DNA from: a virus
Virus record (IMG/VR): IMGVR_UViG_3300045970_000478
Coordinates: 1-42,261 of that record
DNA: 42,261 bases
Direction: 5' to 3' (one strand)
Part shown: positions 22,701 to 30,742 of the stretch, one piece after another
How positions within the stretch are numbered: the first letter of the stretch is position 1
Layout: each line of letters opens with the position of its first letter
The notes under the pieces: generated by a model
The model's database searches: none
The model's input: the letters and a program-made list of their open reading frames with translations, nothing else
Told to the model about the DNA's origin: nothing
Translations under genes and position numbers: made by a program

Positions 22701-23270
22701 GTCCTGCTCCTTTCGTTCGCTCGCCTTGGCGGGCGAGTGGGTTGCTTGATTCAGTGCCGACAACGCAATCCGCCCGACGTTGCCGTCGTTCGGAACGCTG
22801 ACCAGCGCGATGTCACGGATTCCGATTGGGTGTTTCCACCCTTCGGCGTCGGTCTTCACGAAGAACGTGGCGCTCGGGAAGGTTCGCTTCCCGGTCTTGA
22901 TCTGATCGACCGCTTCCTGTGTCCAGAGAGGTGACATGCACCACAGGCCGTCGTTCCCGTGCGCGATGCTTGGCGCTGGCGCCTCACCCATCCGCCCGAG
23001 CGCGTCGTCGTGCTCGAGCGTGAGGGGAACGGGCACCGTCTGCTTCGCGAGCTTCTTGAGGACAGCCGCGAAGTCCTCGGGCGTGCATTTCACACGGCGC
23101 CCGTCCAGGGCGTTCACTTCGCCAGACGAGAGGAAGCGGAACGGCCGGCCACGAACGAGCCCATCTGGTCCCGGAGCGTCGACCATGGCCTCGAGAGGGA
23201 CGTCAGAACCGAACTGGACGAACTCTTCCGCATCTCCGTCCTGGAACAGCGGAAGCGTGGCGACCTTCAC
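22182..23270 (-). CDS. Head maturation protease with C-terminal scaffold (Mu I-like)
   Basis: A 362-residue protein combining a protease of the Mu gpI type (residues about 1-170) with a helical, charged scaffold domain (about 190-362). The likely catalytic residues are the His in LTLEHDDALG and the Ser in FPSATFF. The start is GTG at 23270. In Mu, gpI includes gpZ, an internally started scaffold; the same arrangement is seen here. It shapes and then cleaves the procapsid interior. Confidence 0.8.
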   Translation of the reverse strand: MKVATLPLFQDGDAEEFVQFGSDVPLEAMVDAPGPDGLVRGRPFRFLSSGEVNALDGRRVKCTPEDFAAVLKKLAKQTVPVPLTLEHDDALGRMGEAPAPSIAHGNDGLWCMSPLWTQEAVDQIKTGKRTFPSATFFVKTDAEGWKHPIGIRDIALVSVPNDGNVGRIALSALNQATHSPAKASERKEQDMKLSAENAKLLGLAENASDEDFNKTLGEKMAAKAPPETPILDFKAEVAKAVETIRAEAMAATKTIVENTLAAKDVEAKALELVEQAAKDGKVVPAQREHALTLAKASPEAFKSLIANAPRVAPTVQVVTPSRDIPINTDQNDKLTKVAQFATQRGISMTQAEAHLKAVGVIG

Positions 23271-23340
23271 GTCGCCAGAATCGGGGGGTTAGGGTGGGGT
23301 TTCTAGGGGGTCTGCTGCGTGGGCGCAGCCAAGGGGGGGG
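23271..23340. other. G-rich intergenic segment with quadruplex motif and hairpin
   Basis: The plus strand has four G-runs of 3-6 with loops of 1-6 (23284-23310), a G-quadruplex-type pattern, then a perfect hairpin GCTGCG-tggg-CGCAGC (23314-23329) and a final run of eight G. The mRNA strand is accordingly C-rich. No gene is visible. The hairpin lacks a T-run, so it is not a classic terminator. Confidence 0.6.
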
Positions 23341-23559
23341 CTAGGGGATGGATGCCGCCCTGGGCGCGTGAAGTATTGCGAGCCGCGCCGTGATCGGCGT
23401 GGCCTCGGCAACCAGGTCCGCCGGCGGATCCTCGTGAAGAAGCTCTCTGTACGCCTCCACCCCGCCGCGCACCAACACATCGAGACGCGCAAACCTGTTG
23501 AATTCAGGGCTGCCAGGAGACGGTCCCTCGTCCGGGTCGAGAATGAAGGTGTCTTTCAT
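23341..23559 (-). CDS. Small acidic protein, candidate immunity partner of the MuF protein
   Basis: A 72-residue, acidic protein starting MKDTFILDPDEGPSPGSPEF, overlapping the MuF gene by 4 bases (ATGA). No family is recognised. Its position directly after a gene with a toxin-like C-terminal domain is that of an immunity gene, and many such proteins are small and acidic, but that role is inferred. A longer reading starting at 23622 lies in the MuF gene and is not favoured. Confidence 0.55.
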   Translation of the reverse strand: MKDTFILDPDEGPSPGSPEFNRFARLDVLVRGGVEAYRELLHEDPPADLVAEATPITARLAILHAPRAASIP

Positions 23560-24905
23560 GGCGTGATGATTATCCCATAGGGGATCCCCAGCCGTATACA
23601 AACCTGTCGAACAAGTTCCCACCTGAATTCGATGTCGTATCGGGCCCGCGCCTGCCTCCTCATAGCGAGGTCGTCAAGGCTCGCTATCCACGCACGCCGT
23701 GATGTAGCCCAGGCAGAATCGTCGAGGCTCAGCCGGACCGCAGCGACCGCAAGGGAAGCCCTGGTTTCCTCGGGCCACCCGAGAGCCGGGCGCGCCATCC
23801 TGGATACAACATCGTTCCCCTCAAATCTTCCGGTGGCCAAGATGTTTCTCATGTCTAGCGCGATGGCGGTCGAGAGATCACCGTCGTTCTGATGAGAAAA
23901 CAGCGATAAGGGCCCCCCGGGTGGGTGTCCGTGTAGAAACGATTTCCCTTTGATGATCGGCTCCGCTGATACAGGGATCGGGATTCGAAACGGGGGCCCC
24001 TTAGGCCCTACTATCTTCCACACCTCTGGGCCAGCGTCGCCGAACACTCTTGCTTCTTCTGCGTCCACGCGCCGCCGAATCTCCTTCGCTGCCCTGAAGA
24101 TCTCGTCAGAGTTTGAAAGTGGCGGAAGGAGGGGAGGTGCGCCGGGTGGTCTCAACGGCTGTTCAGAAGGCGCTGGCCCATCCCATTCGCTTGACTCCCA
24201 CGGCCCGCCCCTAACCATCGCCAGCGCCCGCGACCGCGTCGCCTCGACCCGATCGACATCCCAGCCAGCAGCCGGCCAACCGACCGTTCCGGAACCGCCA
24301 GGGATCGGGATTCCAGCAGCGTCCACCCCGCGCGTGAGCTGGTGCCCGCCGTCCTCGAAGTCCGTCTCGTCCATGTCGATCAGGTAACACCGGCAGTTAT
24401 GCGCGGAGGGGGGAAAGAACCTTCGCGCTGTCGGGTCGTCCTTCCGGAAGACTCTTCCGTTCAGGGCGCGATGCTCCGGGCGTGTCCGTGCGTCCAGGAT
24501 GGCTCGGTACTGGACGTAAGGGGCGAAGTGCACGCGCTCGCTCGAGAACATTGCCGTGTAGCGCCCCCCGGCAAATGCTCCCTGTGTGGCGTTCCGGAAG
24601 ACGAGATCGGCGTACCAGGGAGCGACCTTCCCGTCAGGACCCGTCCCGTGAAGGCGGATCCCCCCGCCGTAGCCGTTGATGATCCCCTGCGCTTGCTTCG
24701 CCCAGTCGGCGAAGGACGTTCCCTCTGCCATGGCCTTCTCGAGGGAGCCCTTCATCGCACCAACGAACTGCGTGTCCCACTGGTTGGCGAGCCAGAACGA
24801 CCGGGCCTTCTGCTCATCGGCCATCCCGGCGAGGGCCCGGGCATCGATCGTGCCCTTGGCGGCCCACGCCGAGACGATCGCGTCGAGCTCGGGCCAGTCG
24901 CTCAT
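23556..24905 (-). CDS. MuF head morphogenesis protein with C-terminal toxin-like domain
   Basis: A 449-residue protein. Residues about 1-190 are the Mu gpF/SPP1 gp7 minor head domain, with the signature LDARTRPEHRALNG (residues about 138-150) and PPSAHNCRCYL (165-175). A Pro/Ser-rich linker (about 244-263) leads to an extra domain of some 185 residues with EEARVFG, then HGHPPGGPLS (325-334) and Asp341. The H-x-H-P-x5-S pattern resembles domains found at the C-terminus of other phage MuF proteins, including JAB-like and polymorphic-toxin families. The gene overlaps the portal gene (24902-24905) and the small gene downstream by 4 bases each. Confidence 0.82.
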   Translation of the reverse strand: MSDWPELDAIVSAWAAKGTIDARALAGMADEQKARSFWLANQWDTQFVGAMKGSLEKAMAEGTSFADWAKQAQGIINGYGGGIRLHGTGPDGKVAPWYADLVFRNATQGAFAGGRYTAMFSSERVHFAPYVQYRAILDARTRPEHRALNGRVFRKDDPTARRFFPPSAHNCRCYLIDMDETDFEDGGHQLTRGVDAAGIPIPGGSGTVGWPAAGWDVDRVEATRSRALAMVRGGPWESSEWDGPAPSEQPLRPPGAPPLLPPLSNSDEIFRAAKEIRRRVDAEEARVFGDAGPEVWKIVGPKGPPFRIPIPVSAEPIIKGKSFLHGHPPGGPLSLFSHQNDGDLSTAIALDMRNILATGRFEGNDVVSRMARPALGWPEETRASLAVAAVRLSLDDSAWATSRRAWIASLDDLAMRRQARARYDIEFRWELVRQVCIRLGIPYGIIITP

Positions 24906-26623
24906 CTCTCCGACGCGTAGCCAGTCAGGAGCGCTCGAGCGGAGATCGCCGCCAGGATGTCGCGAGTTGCTTGGGCGTCCCGACCACCCATCTGGGCCTG
25001 GAGGCGAACACGCGCCATGAGATGTCCGAGGTCCCCGCCGTCCCGCCGCGTTTCCTCGATCAGGTGAGCGTAGGGCTCTATGACCGAGTCACCCGAGCCG
25101 TCGATGCGGGCGACAGCCTCCGCCTCGAGGGTCGTAAGGATCGATCCAGGGTTCCTCGAGGCCGCCGTGTGCGTGCCCTTCCCCGCTGCCTGCTTGATCG
25201 GATCCGACGGAGGAGTGTCCGGCTGCGCCTTCTCGGGAGGAGCCGTATCTGGTGGCGTGGGCGGTACGGGTGGAGCAACCGGCGCAAAGATGGGCGCCGG
25301 CGGGGGCGCCTTCTCGAGCGTTGCCTCACCCTCTTCCGGTTCGGGCGCGAAGCCAGCCTCGTTGACGATCGAGAGAGGAATGGCGGCTCCAAACCCGGCG
25401 TTCACCAGCTTCTCCATCGCCGTCGACCACGAAAGCATGTCCGGTTTCTGCTCGACCCGAATTGCGACCTCGGGTGTGTGCCTCTTTGCGATCTCGGGCC
25501 CGAAACGGCGCTCGACCATCGGTCCGACGAGCTGCTCTCGTAGACACGCCGCGATCGGCCGAGCGTTCCTCGCCCATTTCTCGACGATGACCTCGCGATG
25601 CGAGCCGGTCGACGCCTGCGACCCTGCGCCGCGCTGAATGTCGGTTGTCTGCGTCGCTCCAAGGATCTCGATCGAGATCTGCCGGGCCGTCCAGTCGAGG
25701 ATCGCCTCGTGCTGCGATGTCCCTGTCCCGCGGAGCTGGCTCTCGATCAGCTGGACGTCCGCGCCGGCCGGGATGAGCGTGATGCCACTCGATGCCATGC
25801 TCCGGAGAGCGGTCAGGAGCGTGTTTCGGGTCGTCTCGTCGCCCTTCGGGAACTTCCCTACCCTCCAGGGGATCCCGAACAGCTCCGTGCTCTTGCTCCA
25901 CCAGTCGACCCCGTACGCCCGCACCAGGAAGAACGGGAGGAGCCGGCGAAGAGCTCCGCGCCTGGCAGGACTAGGCACGTGCGATTCCGGAGTGAAAACG
26001 ACGACCGACGCGCCCAGGTCGCCGACCTTCACGAACCGATTGAAGTCGGCGCCCGGCTGCATCTCGAGCTCAGTCGACATAGAGGGATACCGGAAGCGCT
26101 GCGAGGGAATGGGCGTCAGGGCAAGAATCCGCTCTCCCTTGCCGTCCGGCTCGACCACGACCTGGAGAGCGCCCAGGCCCTTCCAGAACCCTGCCATCAG
26201 GCCAATCACGGCACGGTCGAACTGAACGGCCGGTGCCAGGAGGACATCCTGGACGTAACTCGCGACCTCGGCAGCCGTTGCGGCTTCCCCTGCGACCTGT
26301 TTCGCGCGAGACCTCAGCGATGCCGGCGTGACTAGGAGATCGACCCGGGCTCCCGCGACCATCGCCTCGGCCTTGCTCATTTCGGCGTCCAGGTGCGAGT
26401 CCCGGGCGCGCATCTCGTCGCAGAAGGCGTACCAGTAGCGCGTCTCGCCGTTCTCGGCCTGGTTCAGGAAGCCGATGAGGTGTTCTTTCTTGAACGCCGT
26501 ACCTGAAACGATCAGGTGTCGGTCTCGCTGGTCCTCGTCGTACGGGGGCGCCATCGGTGCGGCCTTCTTGGCTGCGAGGCCCATCCATTCGGTCAATCTG
26601 CTCACAGTGCCCCCATCGCCCAC
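24902..26623 (-). CDS. Portal protein (DUF935, Mu gp29-like)
   Basis: A 573-residue protein of the DUF935 type: WYAFCDEMRARDSHLDAEMSK, WKGLGALQVVVEPDG, FGIPWRVGKFPKG and ISIEILGATQTTD match portals of Mu-like phages. It forms the ring through which DNA enters and leaves the head. Residues about 430-480 are a Pro/Ala linker, after which a helical C-terminal domain continues. Start: GTG 26623 has GAGGAG 5 bases upstream; GTG 26605 would overlap the terminase stop as GTGA and is the alternative. It follows terminase and precedes the MuF gene. Confidence 0.85.
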   Translation of the reverse strand: MGDGGTVSRLTEWMGLAAKKAAPMAPPYDEDQRDRHLIVSGTAFKKEHLIGFLNQAENGETRYWYAFCDEMRARDSHLDAEMSKAEAMVAGARVDLLVTPASLRSRAKQVAGEAATAAEVASYVQDVLLAPAVQFDRAVIGLMAGFWKGLGALQVVVEPDGKGERILALTPIPSQRFRYPSMSTELEMQPGADFNRFVKVGDLGASVVVFTPESHVPSPARRGALRRLLPFFLVRAYGVDWWSKSTELFGIPWRVGKFPKGDETTRNTLLTALRSMASSGITLIPAGADVQLIESQLRGTGTSQHEAILDWTARQISIEILGATQTTDIQRGAGSQASTGSHREVIVEKWARNARPIAACLREQLVGPMVERRFGPEIAKRHTPEVAIRVEQKPDMLSWSTAMEKLVNAGFGAAIPLSIVNEAGFAPEPEEGEATLEKAPPPAPIFAPVAPPVPPTPPDTAPPEKAQPDTPPSDPIKQAAGKGTHTAASRNPGSILTTLEAEAVARIDGSGDSVIEPYAHLIEETRRDGGDLGHLMARVRLQAQMGGRDAQATRDILAAISARALLTGYASER

Positions 26624-28020
26624 TCGGGCTCCTCGGAGATTCCTTCGACCATCAGTCGAGCGTCCTTCTCGGAGATGGCGAACGTGGACGGCGCGAACGC
26701 CACGGCCGCCAGGGCGAGCGCATCGCCGTGGTCAGGCGAGCGCCCGAGCCGTTTCTTGATCTGGTCCTTCGGCTCGAGCTTGATCCTGCCGGCCGAGTCC
26801 ATCGAGTAACACACGTTCGTCAGGTCGGCGTGCAACCGAGGCGCCTGCTGGAGGGGAGGCAGGACCAGGCGCCTCGAGCGAATCGCCTCACGCAGGTTCC
26901 ACCAGATCTCCGTTCGCCGGTTGACGAAGCGCTCCTCGTCCTCAGCCTTCTCGCCGAAGTTGACGGGCGTCACCGGATGGCTCTGCTCGTTCAGGCGATC
27001 GGTCACGCCTCCGCCCATGCCCGTGTCGTCAACTGCGTTGGCCTTTGCGAGGCAGCCCTTGATCATCCCGACCGTCGCCATGAGGTCCTGCCCTTGCCGC
27101 ACTCGAGGAAGCGCTACTACGCCGGCATCGTGAATCGCCACGAGGACGGTCTCGTCCGATCCGAAGCGCGCCACGTCCGTTCCGGTAGAGCGAATCGGCG
27201 AGGTGGGAACGACCCATCCCTCCGAGGCGGCCTCGACGTCGAGGCGCGAGATCAGCGCGTCATCGCCCTGTTCTGGCCACTTCCCGAGCACGCGGGCGCG
27301 GTAGAGGTTCGAGTCACGCCCGCCGTATTCCTCGCAGCGTTCGGCGATCCACTCGCGCGTCGGTCCGCCTGGCACGACGACGCGCCCCTCGAGCACGTTC
27401 GGGTGCTTCTCGGCGTTGATCTCGACGACGTTCCACTTCCCGGAATCGCAGACCGCCTTGAACCTCGACGAGGGGTCGGTCGGGTTGCCGATCGCGACGA
27501 AGCGGTCGTTCGGGCCGACCGCAAGCGCTTCGGCAGCGTCCCAGATCTCCGCGGCGATACCGGTCGCCTCGTCGAGAACGACCATGACGTGCGGGGCGTG
27601 GATGCCCTGGAATCGCGTCGGATCGTCGGTCGACAGCCCCATCGCGAACCAGTTCGGCCCGAGCTCGAGGTGCGTATCCGTGAGCTTCCCTCCGATCGGC
27701 ACGAGCGCCGAGCCGTACGACCTGGCAATCTCGCGCCAAAGGACCTCGACCACCTGCCGCCAGGTCGGAGCGGTGGTCACGACCTTCGCGTCTTGGCGTG
27801 TCGAAAGGAACCATAGGGCCAGCCCGGCAGCGACAAACGACTTCCCGACCGAGTGCCCGGCCGGCGAGGCGGTCCGGCGGTTGTCGCGGACGGACTCGAC
27901 GACGCGGATCTGGTCGGGAGTCAGGGTCGCGCCCAGGACGTCGCGGAAGAAGATCAACGGGTCCTTCCGGAGCGCCGCGACCGTTGCCGCCTCGAGGGCC
28001 GCGGTGTCAGGAGCCGCCAT
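26602..28020 (-). CDS. terL: Terminase large subunit
   Basis: A 472-residue DNA-packaging motor protein. The ATPase has Walker A SPAGHSVGKS (residues about 52-61) and Walker B VMVVLDEATG (about 145-154). The nuclease domain has an RNase-H-like core with GTDVARFGSDET (about 285-296) and SPDHGDALALA near residue 435. Length is normal for the family. It overlaps the small subunit gene by 14 bases and the portal gene by about 20. It would translocate DNA into the prohead and cut it. Confidence 0.92.
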   Translation of the reverse strand: MAAPDTAALEAATVAALRKDPLIFFRDVLGATLTPDQIRVVESVRDNRRTASPAGHSVGKSFVAAGLALWFLSTRQDAKVVTTAPTWRQVVEVLWREIARSYGSALVPIGGKLTDTHLELGPNWFAMGLSTDDPTRFQGIHAPHVMVVLDEATGIAAEIWDAAEALAVGPNDRFVAIGNPTDPSSRFKAVCDSGKWNVVEINAEKHPNVLEGRVVVPGGPTREWIAERCEEYGGRDSNLYRARVLGKWPEQGDDALISRLDVEAASEGWVVPTSPIRSTGTDVARFGSDETVLVAIHDAGVVALPRVRQGQDLMATVGMIKGCLAKANAVDDTGMGGGVTDRLNEQSHPVTPVNFGEKAEDEERFVNRRTEIWWNLREAIRSRRLVLPPLQQAPRLHADLTNVCYSMDSAGRIKLEPKDQIKKRLGRSPDHGDALALAAVAFAPSTFAISEKDARLMVEGISEEPEWAMGAL

Positions 28021-28483
28021 TGCCCACCTTGGCGACCAGGTCGGCGAGACTTCGGACCTCGACCGATCCGGAGAGCTTGTTCTCGAAGCGCTCCCGGTAC
28101 TTCTCGGGACGCTCGCCCTTGAGTTTGAAAATCAGGAGGGTGTCGGAGAACTTCCGCACCGTTCCGACTCGAATCGTGCCCTTTCCGGGCCCTCCGGAGC
28201 CGAACACGGGCTCAAGCCATCCCTCGAGGCCACGACGAGTGACCTCTCGCTCGAGGCGGTCACAGGCGGCCTCTAGCGCCACTTCCCACGCAGCATCGAA
28301 AGCCGGGTCTACGTTGCGAAGGGCAGCCGGAACGGTGCGGTGGACCTTGGCGACCTTCGCGGCTTCGCCCACTACGCCGTGCTTCGACAGTTCGGCCAGG
28401 AACGCCTTGGCCCAGACCGGCCATCTTTTTGGAGCTGCTTTGCGTTGTCCCATGGCCGCCAGTCTCCGTGCCATCTCAGTCAT
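28007..28483 (-). CDS. terS: Terminase small subunit
   Basis: A protein of about 158 residues with the usual layout of Mu- and siphophage-type small terminases: an N-terminal HTH-like part (FLAELSKHGVVGEAAKVAKV), then FDAAWEVALEAACDRLE, and a C-terminal KFSDTLLIFKLKGERPEKYRER. It binds DNA at the packaging site and assists the large subunit. Starts at 28516, 28483, 28474 or 28453 are possible; 28483 is taken because it lies across the upstream stop. Confidence 0.8.
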   Translation of the reverse strand: MTEMARRLAAMGQRKAAPKRWPVWAKAFLAELSKHGVVGEAAKVAKVHRTVPAALRNVDPAFDAAWEVALEAACDRLEREVTRRGLEGWLEPVFGSGGPGKGTIRVGTVRKFSDTLLIFKLKGERPEKYRERFENKLSGSVEVRSLADLVAKVGNGGS

Positions 28484-28712
28484 CCGTCGATAGGGTTGGC
28501 TGCGTCGGCGCAGCATCGAGGTCGCCGAACCTCCGCTCGAGGAAGTCCGTTGGGGTATCTACGGCGAACACCGTTTCAACCGTCCAGGCAGACCACCCAC
28601 ACGGGCAGCGGTACGACCGGAACACGAACGACTCAGCGGGGGTGCTCTCGTTCGCCCGTCGCCTCCACTTCACGTCAGGCACCTGGCATCTCGGGCAGCG
28701 TGGCCAAGCCAT
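28476..28712 (-). CDS. Zinc-ribbon protein upstream of the terminase genes
   Basis: A 78-residue protein with CPRC near the start and RCPCGW after about 25 residues, a four-cysteine zinc ribbon. The pattern recalls NrdR/Ogr-type ribbons: CxxC, charged linker, CxCG, then an aromatic/Thr stretch WTVETVF. Ogr-like proteins switch on late genes in P2, and this gene sits between replication genes and late genes, but its role here is inferred. The ATG at 28712 is placed by GGAGG 7 bases upstream and overlaps the previous stop (TGATG). Confidence 0.6.
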   Translation of the reverse strand: MAWPRCPRCQVPDVKWRRRANESTPAESFVFRSYRCPCGWSAWTVETVFAVDTPTDFLERRFGDLDAAPTQPTLSTDD

Positions 28713-29560
28713 CACGGCGCCTCCTTCGGCGCGAACTGGGCGCGAATCGCGGCCTTGACCTCGCGGCTGTGTTCATCCCACTCCTTGCGCTTCCGCTCGG
28801 CCTTCTCGGGATCGACAGCCTTGCCGTTCCTTTTGGCGGCCTTGGCATAGGCCCCGAAGGTTGCCCTCCAGCCCCGAATCGGCATCCCGGTTTGGTCTAT
28901 CCAGCCCCGCCCGCTGTTCTGGGCAAACCACCGCCTCGATGTGGCTGCATCGGCCCCAAGGAGCTCCCCTTCGGCGACGACCTCCTCGACGTCGCCTGGT
29001 CGGTCCCCGCTCCCGGTCGATCGAAGATCGTAAAGGGCAGGGCCAGGCCCCAGGGACGCCCCTAATACACGCGCGCGACCTGCCTTGCCTTGTATTGAAC
29101 TGATCTGCCCTGCCCTGCCCTGGGATTCCGCCAGGGATTCCGCTTTGGACTCCGTTACGGAATCCTTAGGGGAGTCCTTGTTTTGGGGCGTCGAGCCGCC
29201 GTCGTCCGGATCGTCGTCCCACCGCGCCTTATTCATCCTGATCGCCCGCTGGTGGTATTTCACGATGTGTCCGGAGTGAATCAGCCAATCGTGAATCGAC
29301 AGTGAGCCGTCCGCTCCCTTGTCCAGGAATCCGATCTTCACCATCACCTCGACGGCCTTCCCGGCCGGGCCCCACCACCCTGCGAGCGCCTCAATCTCCT
29401 GGGGCGAGTAGTCGGTCAGCGAGCCGTCTGCGCTGTGGTACTTACCGCAGTAAGCCCACAAGCGCATAGGCAGTACCTCCGCTCCCCTTCCCAACAGGCC
29501 AACCAGGCGTTTCGTCTTTGGGTGGTCAAAGAAGTTCAGGTCCAGGTTCAGTGATGGCAT
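28712..29560 (-). CDS. Replication initiator-like protein (O-like)
   Basis: A 282-residue protein starting MPSLNLDLNFFDHPKTKRL, with GGTGAT before the ATG at 29560. The N-terminal domain (residues about 1-125) is a winged-helix DNA-binding domain of the phage replisome-organiser kind (RLVGLLGRGAEVLPMRLWAY). The middle is a run of SxxE tetrapeptides coded by iteron-like DNA. The C-terminal region (WFAQNSGRGWIDQTG, WRATFGAYAKAAKRNG) resembles the helicase-loading end of O/DnaD-type proteins. It follows the DnaB-like helicase and RHH genes. It would bind the origin and load the helicase. Confidence 0.7.
   Translation of the reverse strand: MPSLNLDLNFFDHPKTKRLVGLLGRGAEVLPMRLWAYCGKYHSADGSLTDYSPQEIEALAGWWGPAGKAVEVMVKIGFLDKGADGSLSIHDWLIHSGHIVKYHQRAIRMNKARWDDDPDDGGSTPQNKDSPKDSVTESKAESLAESQGRAGQISSIQGKAGRARVLGASLGPGPALYDLRSTGSGDRPGDVEEVVAEGELLGADAATSRRWFAQNSGRGWIDQTGMPIRGWRATFGAYAKAAKRNGKAVDPEKAERKRKEWDEHSREVKAAIRAQFAPKEAP
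29081..29180. other. Candidate replication origin: iteron-like repeats inside the initiator gene
   Basis: Plus-strand 29121-29180 holds five consecutive 12-base units with a GG(A/G)(A/T)TCC core (for example tgggattccgcc, agggattccgct, ttggactccgtt). Directly upstream are repeated TGCC(C/T) pentamers and the A/T-richer segment TTGTATTGAACTGAT (29090-29104). In lambda the origin iterons lie in the middle of the O gene; the same placement is found here. The protein reads this as SPKD-SVTE-SKAE-SLAE. Confidence 0.45.
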
Positions 29561-29564
29561 CGGA

Positions 29565-29849
29565 TCACCTAAGCCCGAAGAAATCGAGCATGTCGTTGGT
29601 TCTCGGCGTGCGGGACAGCGGACGCGTGCTGTTAGCCGCAATCGTTTCGTAGGCGTGAGAGATCAGCTCCCGGATGACCCAAGACCGGTCTCTGTCCACG
29701 AGTTCGCCCAGCTCCCTGGCGCGTTCCCACGCCTCGTCGGACAGTCGAACGGTTCGAATTCGGGAGGTTGTCTTGCTCGGCGCGCTCTTCTTCATAGTTT
29801 GTAATGCTATCGGCTCTCTCTTGTCTATACAAACGAAATCGCCGAGCAT
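29565..29849 (-). CDS. Ribbon-helix-helix regulator in the replication region
   Basis: A 94-residue protein (or 76 from ATG 29795) with an Arc/CopG-like motif: RIRTVRLSDEAWERARELGE then RDRSWVIRELISHAYE. ATG 29849 overlaps the helicase stop (TAATG) and has GAGGAG 5 bases upstream, so it is preferred. The first 18 codons are markedly A/T-richer than their surroundings and contain an inverted repeat TTTGTA/TACAAA (29797-29834) that could be its own operator. It probably controls replication genes. Confidence 0.65.
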   Translation of the reverse strand: MLGDFVCIDKREPIALQTMKKSAPSKTTSRIRTVRLSDEAWERARELGELVDRDRSWVIRELISHAYETIAANSTRPLSRTPRTNDMLDFFGLR

Positions 29850-30742
29850 TAGTTCTCCTCCATCCGAAAAATCCCCTGGTCCTTCAGGAACACCAGCCGT
29901 TCGGAGTACCCCTCGCGGCCGTACTTGTTCGCCTCGACGAAGAGCTCCCGGCGGAGGTCCAGGACGGCCTTCTCGGCGTCGGTCCGCTCCTTCTCCTCGT
30001 CCGAAAGAGGCACCTTCTCGAGGCAAAGCCAGTGGTCGACGTCCCCCAACATTGCCGACGAACCGCGGGCCCGGTCGGTCCGTTTGTGGTCCATCTGAGA
30101 GGCCTTCCGGTTGTGGTGAACGAGGATGAACGAGCAGCCGAGTTCGGTGACGTACTTCCGGAGCGGGGCCATCACCCGGTCCTTCCATTCGCGTGAATCG
30201 TTCTCGTCGCCACCGTGGAAATAGCCGAGCGTATCGAGCACGATTACCTTCGCGTGGGATGCCCGGAAGAGCTGATCGACGGCCCTCGAACGCAGGTTGA
30301 ATTCGGTCTGCGCGGCCGGCTGGATGAACCAATCCTCTTCGTTGGGGTTGATCCCCATCGACGCGCAGGTCGTCCGGAAGCGACTCCTGAACGCGTGCCG
30401 GCTCCCTTCCGCCAGGACGTAGAGGACCCGCACGGGGCGGGGGATGTGGTAGCCGAGCCACTCGCGACCAACGCCCAGCGAAAGAGCGAGCTGGACGAGC
30501 AACGTAGTCTTCCCGACCTTTGGGTCCGCGACCATCATCGCCACGGATCCCTCGGCCAGGAGGCCCCCGACCGTCCAGTCGAAGTCTCCCGGCTCGGCCA
30601 GGAATTCAGCGGCCGAGACGGGTTGAACGTCGGATTCGGTCAACGCGCCGATCGACGCGAGGCCGTCCTCGAGCTCTTCCTTTTCAGCTTTCAGCTCCTC
30701 GAGGCGCCGGAGGAGAATCTCTTCGGCAGATAGGCGGCTCAC
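29849..30742 (-). CDS. DnaB/RepA-type helicase ATPase subunit
   Basis: A 297-residue RecA-fold ATPase of the hexameric helicase type, with Walker A ADPKVGKTTL (residues about 72-81), Walker B VIVLDTLGYF (about 165-174), LVHHNRK (about 206-212) and ARGSSAMLGDVDHWL. It lacks the DnaB N-terminal domain, which is encoded by the preceding gene with a GTGA overlap. The two may form the replicative helicase together; the protein also resembles RepA-type helicases that stand alone. It is followed by RHH and initiator genes. Confidence 0.78.
   Translation of the reverse strand: MSRLSAEEILLRRLEELKAEKEELEDGLASIGALTESDVQPVSAAEFLAEPGDFDWTVGGLLAEGSVAMMVADPKVGKTTLLVQLALSLGVGREWLGYHIPRPVRVLYVLAEGSRHAFRSRFRTTCASMGINPNEEDWFIQPAAQTEFNLRSRAVDQLFRASHAKVIVLDTLGYFHGGDENDSREWKDRVMAPLRKYVTELGCSFILVHHNRKASQMDHKRTDRARGSSAMLGDVDHWLCLEKVPLSDEEKERTDAEKAVLDLRRELFVEANKYGREGYSERLVFLKDQGIFRMEEN

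Noticed and set aside
26557-27816. Long plus-strand open frame (419 codons) opposite terminase
   Set aside because: The minus strand has a complete terminase with both Walker motifs and nuclease residues; the plus frame is a shadow.
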